Source: Bacillota bacterium (lineage in GTDB: Bacteria; Bacillota; Clostridia; Peptostreptococcales; Anaerovoracaceae). Taken from it: a stretch of DNA of 6,360 nt. A program made the translations under genes and the position numbers. Where the stretch lies: NCBI GenBank assembly GCA_016286935.1, contig JAEEUO010000072.1:1-6360 (forward strand). Reading direction: 5' to 3'. Shown one piece after another: positions 5,756 to 6,360 of the stretch. Each line of letters opens with the position of its first letter. Positions within the stretch are counted from its first letter, which is position 1. A model generated the notes under the pieces. It saw nothing but the letters and a program-made list of their open reading frames with translations. It searched no databases and had not been told where the DNA came from.

Positions 5756-6360
5756 TCAATCGTGCAGTTTGCGCTTGTCGATGACGCGGACGGCCTTTCC
5801 CTCGCTCCGTGCGATCGACTTCGGCGGGACGAGGTGCATCTTCGGTCCGATGCCGAGCATCGTGCGCATCGCGGCTTCAAGCGCGTGCTCGCGGTTCTGG
5901 ATGTCGGCGATCTTGTCCGAGAACTGGTCGGGATTGAGCTCGACGTAGACGTCGAACGTGTCGTTGTTCTTCGCGCGGTCGACGACGATCTGGTAGTTCG
6001 GCGAATAGCCTTCGTTCAGGAGCACCGTCTCGATCTGGCTCGGGAAGACGTTGACGCCGCGGATGATCATCATATCGTCGGAGCGGCCCATCGGCTTCGA
6101 CATCCGGACGTGGGTCCGGCCGCAGGAGCACGGTTTCCGGGAGAGAACGCAGATGTCGCGCGTCCGGTAGCGGAGAAGCGGGAAGCCTTCCTTGTCGAGG
6201 GACGTGAAGACGAGCTCGCCCTTCGACCCTTCCGGAAGGACCTCGCCCGTATCGGGATCGATGATCTCCGCGTAGAAGTGGTCCTCGTTGATGTGCATGC
6301 CGTTCTGCTCTTCGCATTCGAACGCGACGCCCGGGCCGCTCGTTTCCGTCAGACCGTAGA
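5756..6360 (-). CDS. paaK: Phenylacetate-CoA ligase (PaaK family), N-terminus beyond window edge
   Basis: AMP-forming acyl-CoA ligase that joins phenylacetate or a related aryl acid to CoA using ATP; cytosolic. Only the last 200 residues of an enzyme usually about 430 long are visible. The frame is open to position 6360, so the Met at 6298 is internal. The adenylate-forming motif 'YGLTETSGPG' (6358-6329) opens the fragment. It is followed by 'GMHINEDHFYAEIIDP', 'GELVFTSL', 'LLRYRTRDI' (near 6175-6150), a cysteine-containing 'PCSCGRTHVR' loop, 'GRSDDMMIIRGVNVFPSQIE' (6088-6029), and the C-terminal 'SEGKAVRVIDKR' whose lysine (codon near 5797) matches the catalytic A10 lysine. All are diagnostic of PaaK rather than generic acyl-CoA synthetases. 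The gene ends TGA at 5758-5756. The ACT gene follows after 21 nt. In fermenting anaerobes such ligases often work with indolepyruvate:ferredoxin oxidoreductase, which is not visible here; the true substrate is uncertain. Confidence 0.93.
   Translation of the reverse strand, partial: YGLTETSGPGVAFECEEQNGMHINEDHFYAEIIDPDTGEVLPEGSKGELVFTSLDKEGFPLLRYRTRDICVLSRKPCSCGRTHVRMSKPMGRSDDMMIIRGVNVFPSQIETVLLNEGYSPNYQIVVDRAKNNDTFDVYVELNPDQFSDKIADIQNREHALEAAMRTMLGIGPKMHLVPPKSIARSEGKAVRVIDKRKLHD

Noticed and set aside
5756..6298. Reading the ligase as a complete 180-residue protein starting at 6298
   Set aside because: The frame continues open upstream to the window edge and encodes the conserved YGLTE motif, so this Met is internal and the gene is partial.

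Overview
The window is GC-rich bacterial DNA (visibly GC-biased at third codon positions; I did not count exactly). It is packed with genes that all read on the minus strand. Strong AGGAGG-type ribosome binding sites, short intergenic gaps, the gene families present and an extended -10 promoter point to a GC-rich member of the Bacillota, most likely an anaerobic clostridium-like organism. That placement is an inference from gene content, not from a marker gene.

In transcription order (right to left): (1) 6360-5756, the C-terminal part of a phenylacetate-CoA ligase (PaaK family), cut by the window edge. It is followed 21 nt later by (2) 5734-5303, a small tandem-ACT-domain protein. This pair probably forms the end of an operon for aromatic amino-acid or aryl-acid metabolism. 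(3) 5302-5209 is a 94-nt gap holding a perfect 10-bp inverted repeat that can terminate the upstream operon, and a sigma-A-like promoter for the next gene. (4) 5208-4069 encodes a membrane zinc metallopeptidase of the M50 (site-2 protease-like) type with a long helical C-terminal extension and no known substrate. (5) A 39-nt gap with an extended -10 promoter and a strong Shine-Dalgarno leads into (6) 4029-2680 trkA and (7) 2680-1214 trkH, joined by a TAATG overlap. Together these form a Trk-type potassium uptake system: a cytosolic nucleotide-binding gating protein and a membrane channel subunit. (8) 1209-1, a MATE-family efflux transporter, starts 4 nt after the trkH stop without its own recognisable Shine-Dalgarno and runs out of the window.

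The probable transcription units are therefore paaK-ACT, the M50 peptidase (possibly reading through), and trkA-trkH-MATE. No RNA genes, mobile elements, CRISPR arrays or long repeats were seen, and no gene-free stretch exceeds 300 bases. Most of the window is ordinary chromosomal housekeeping and metabolism. The least understood item is the M50-like peptidase. I see no convincing evidence of a wholly new system.
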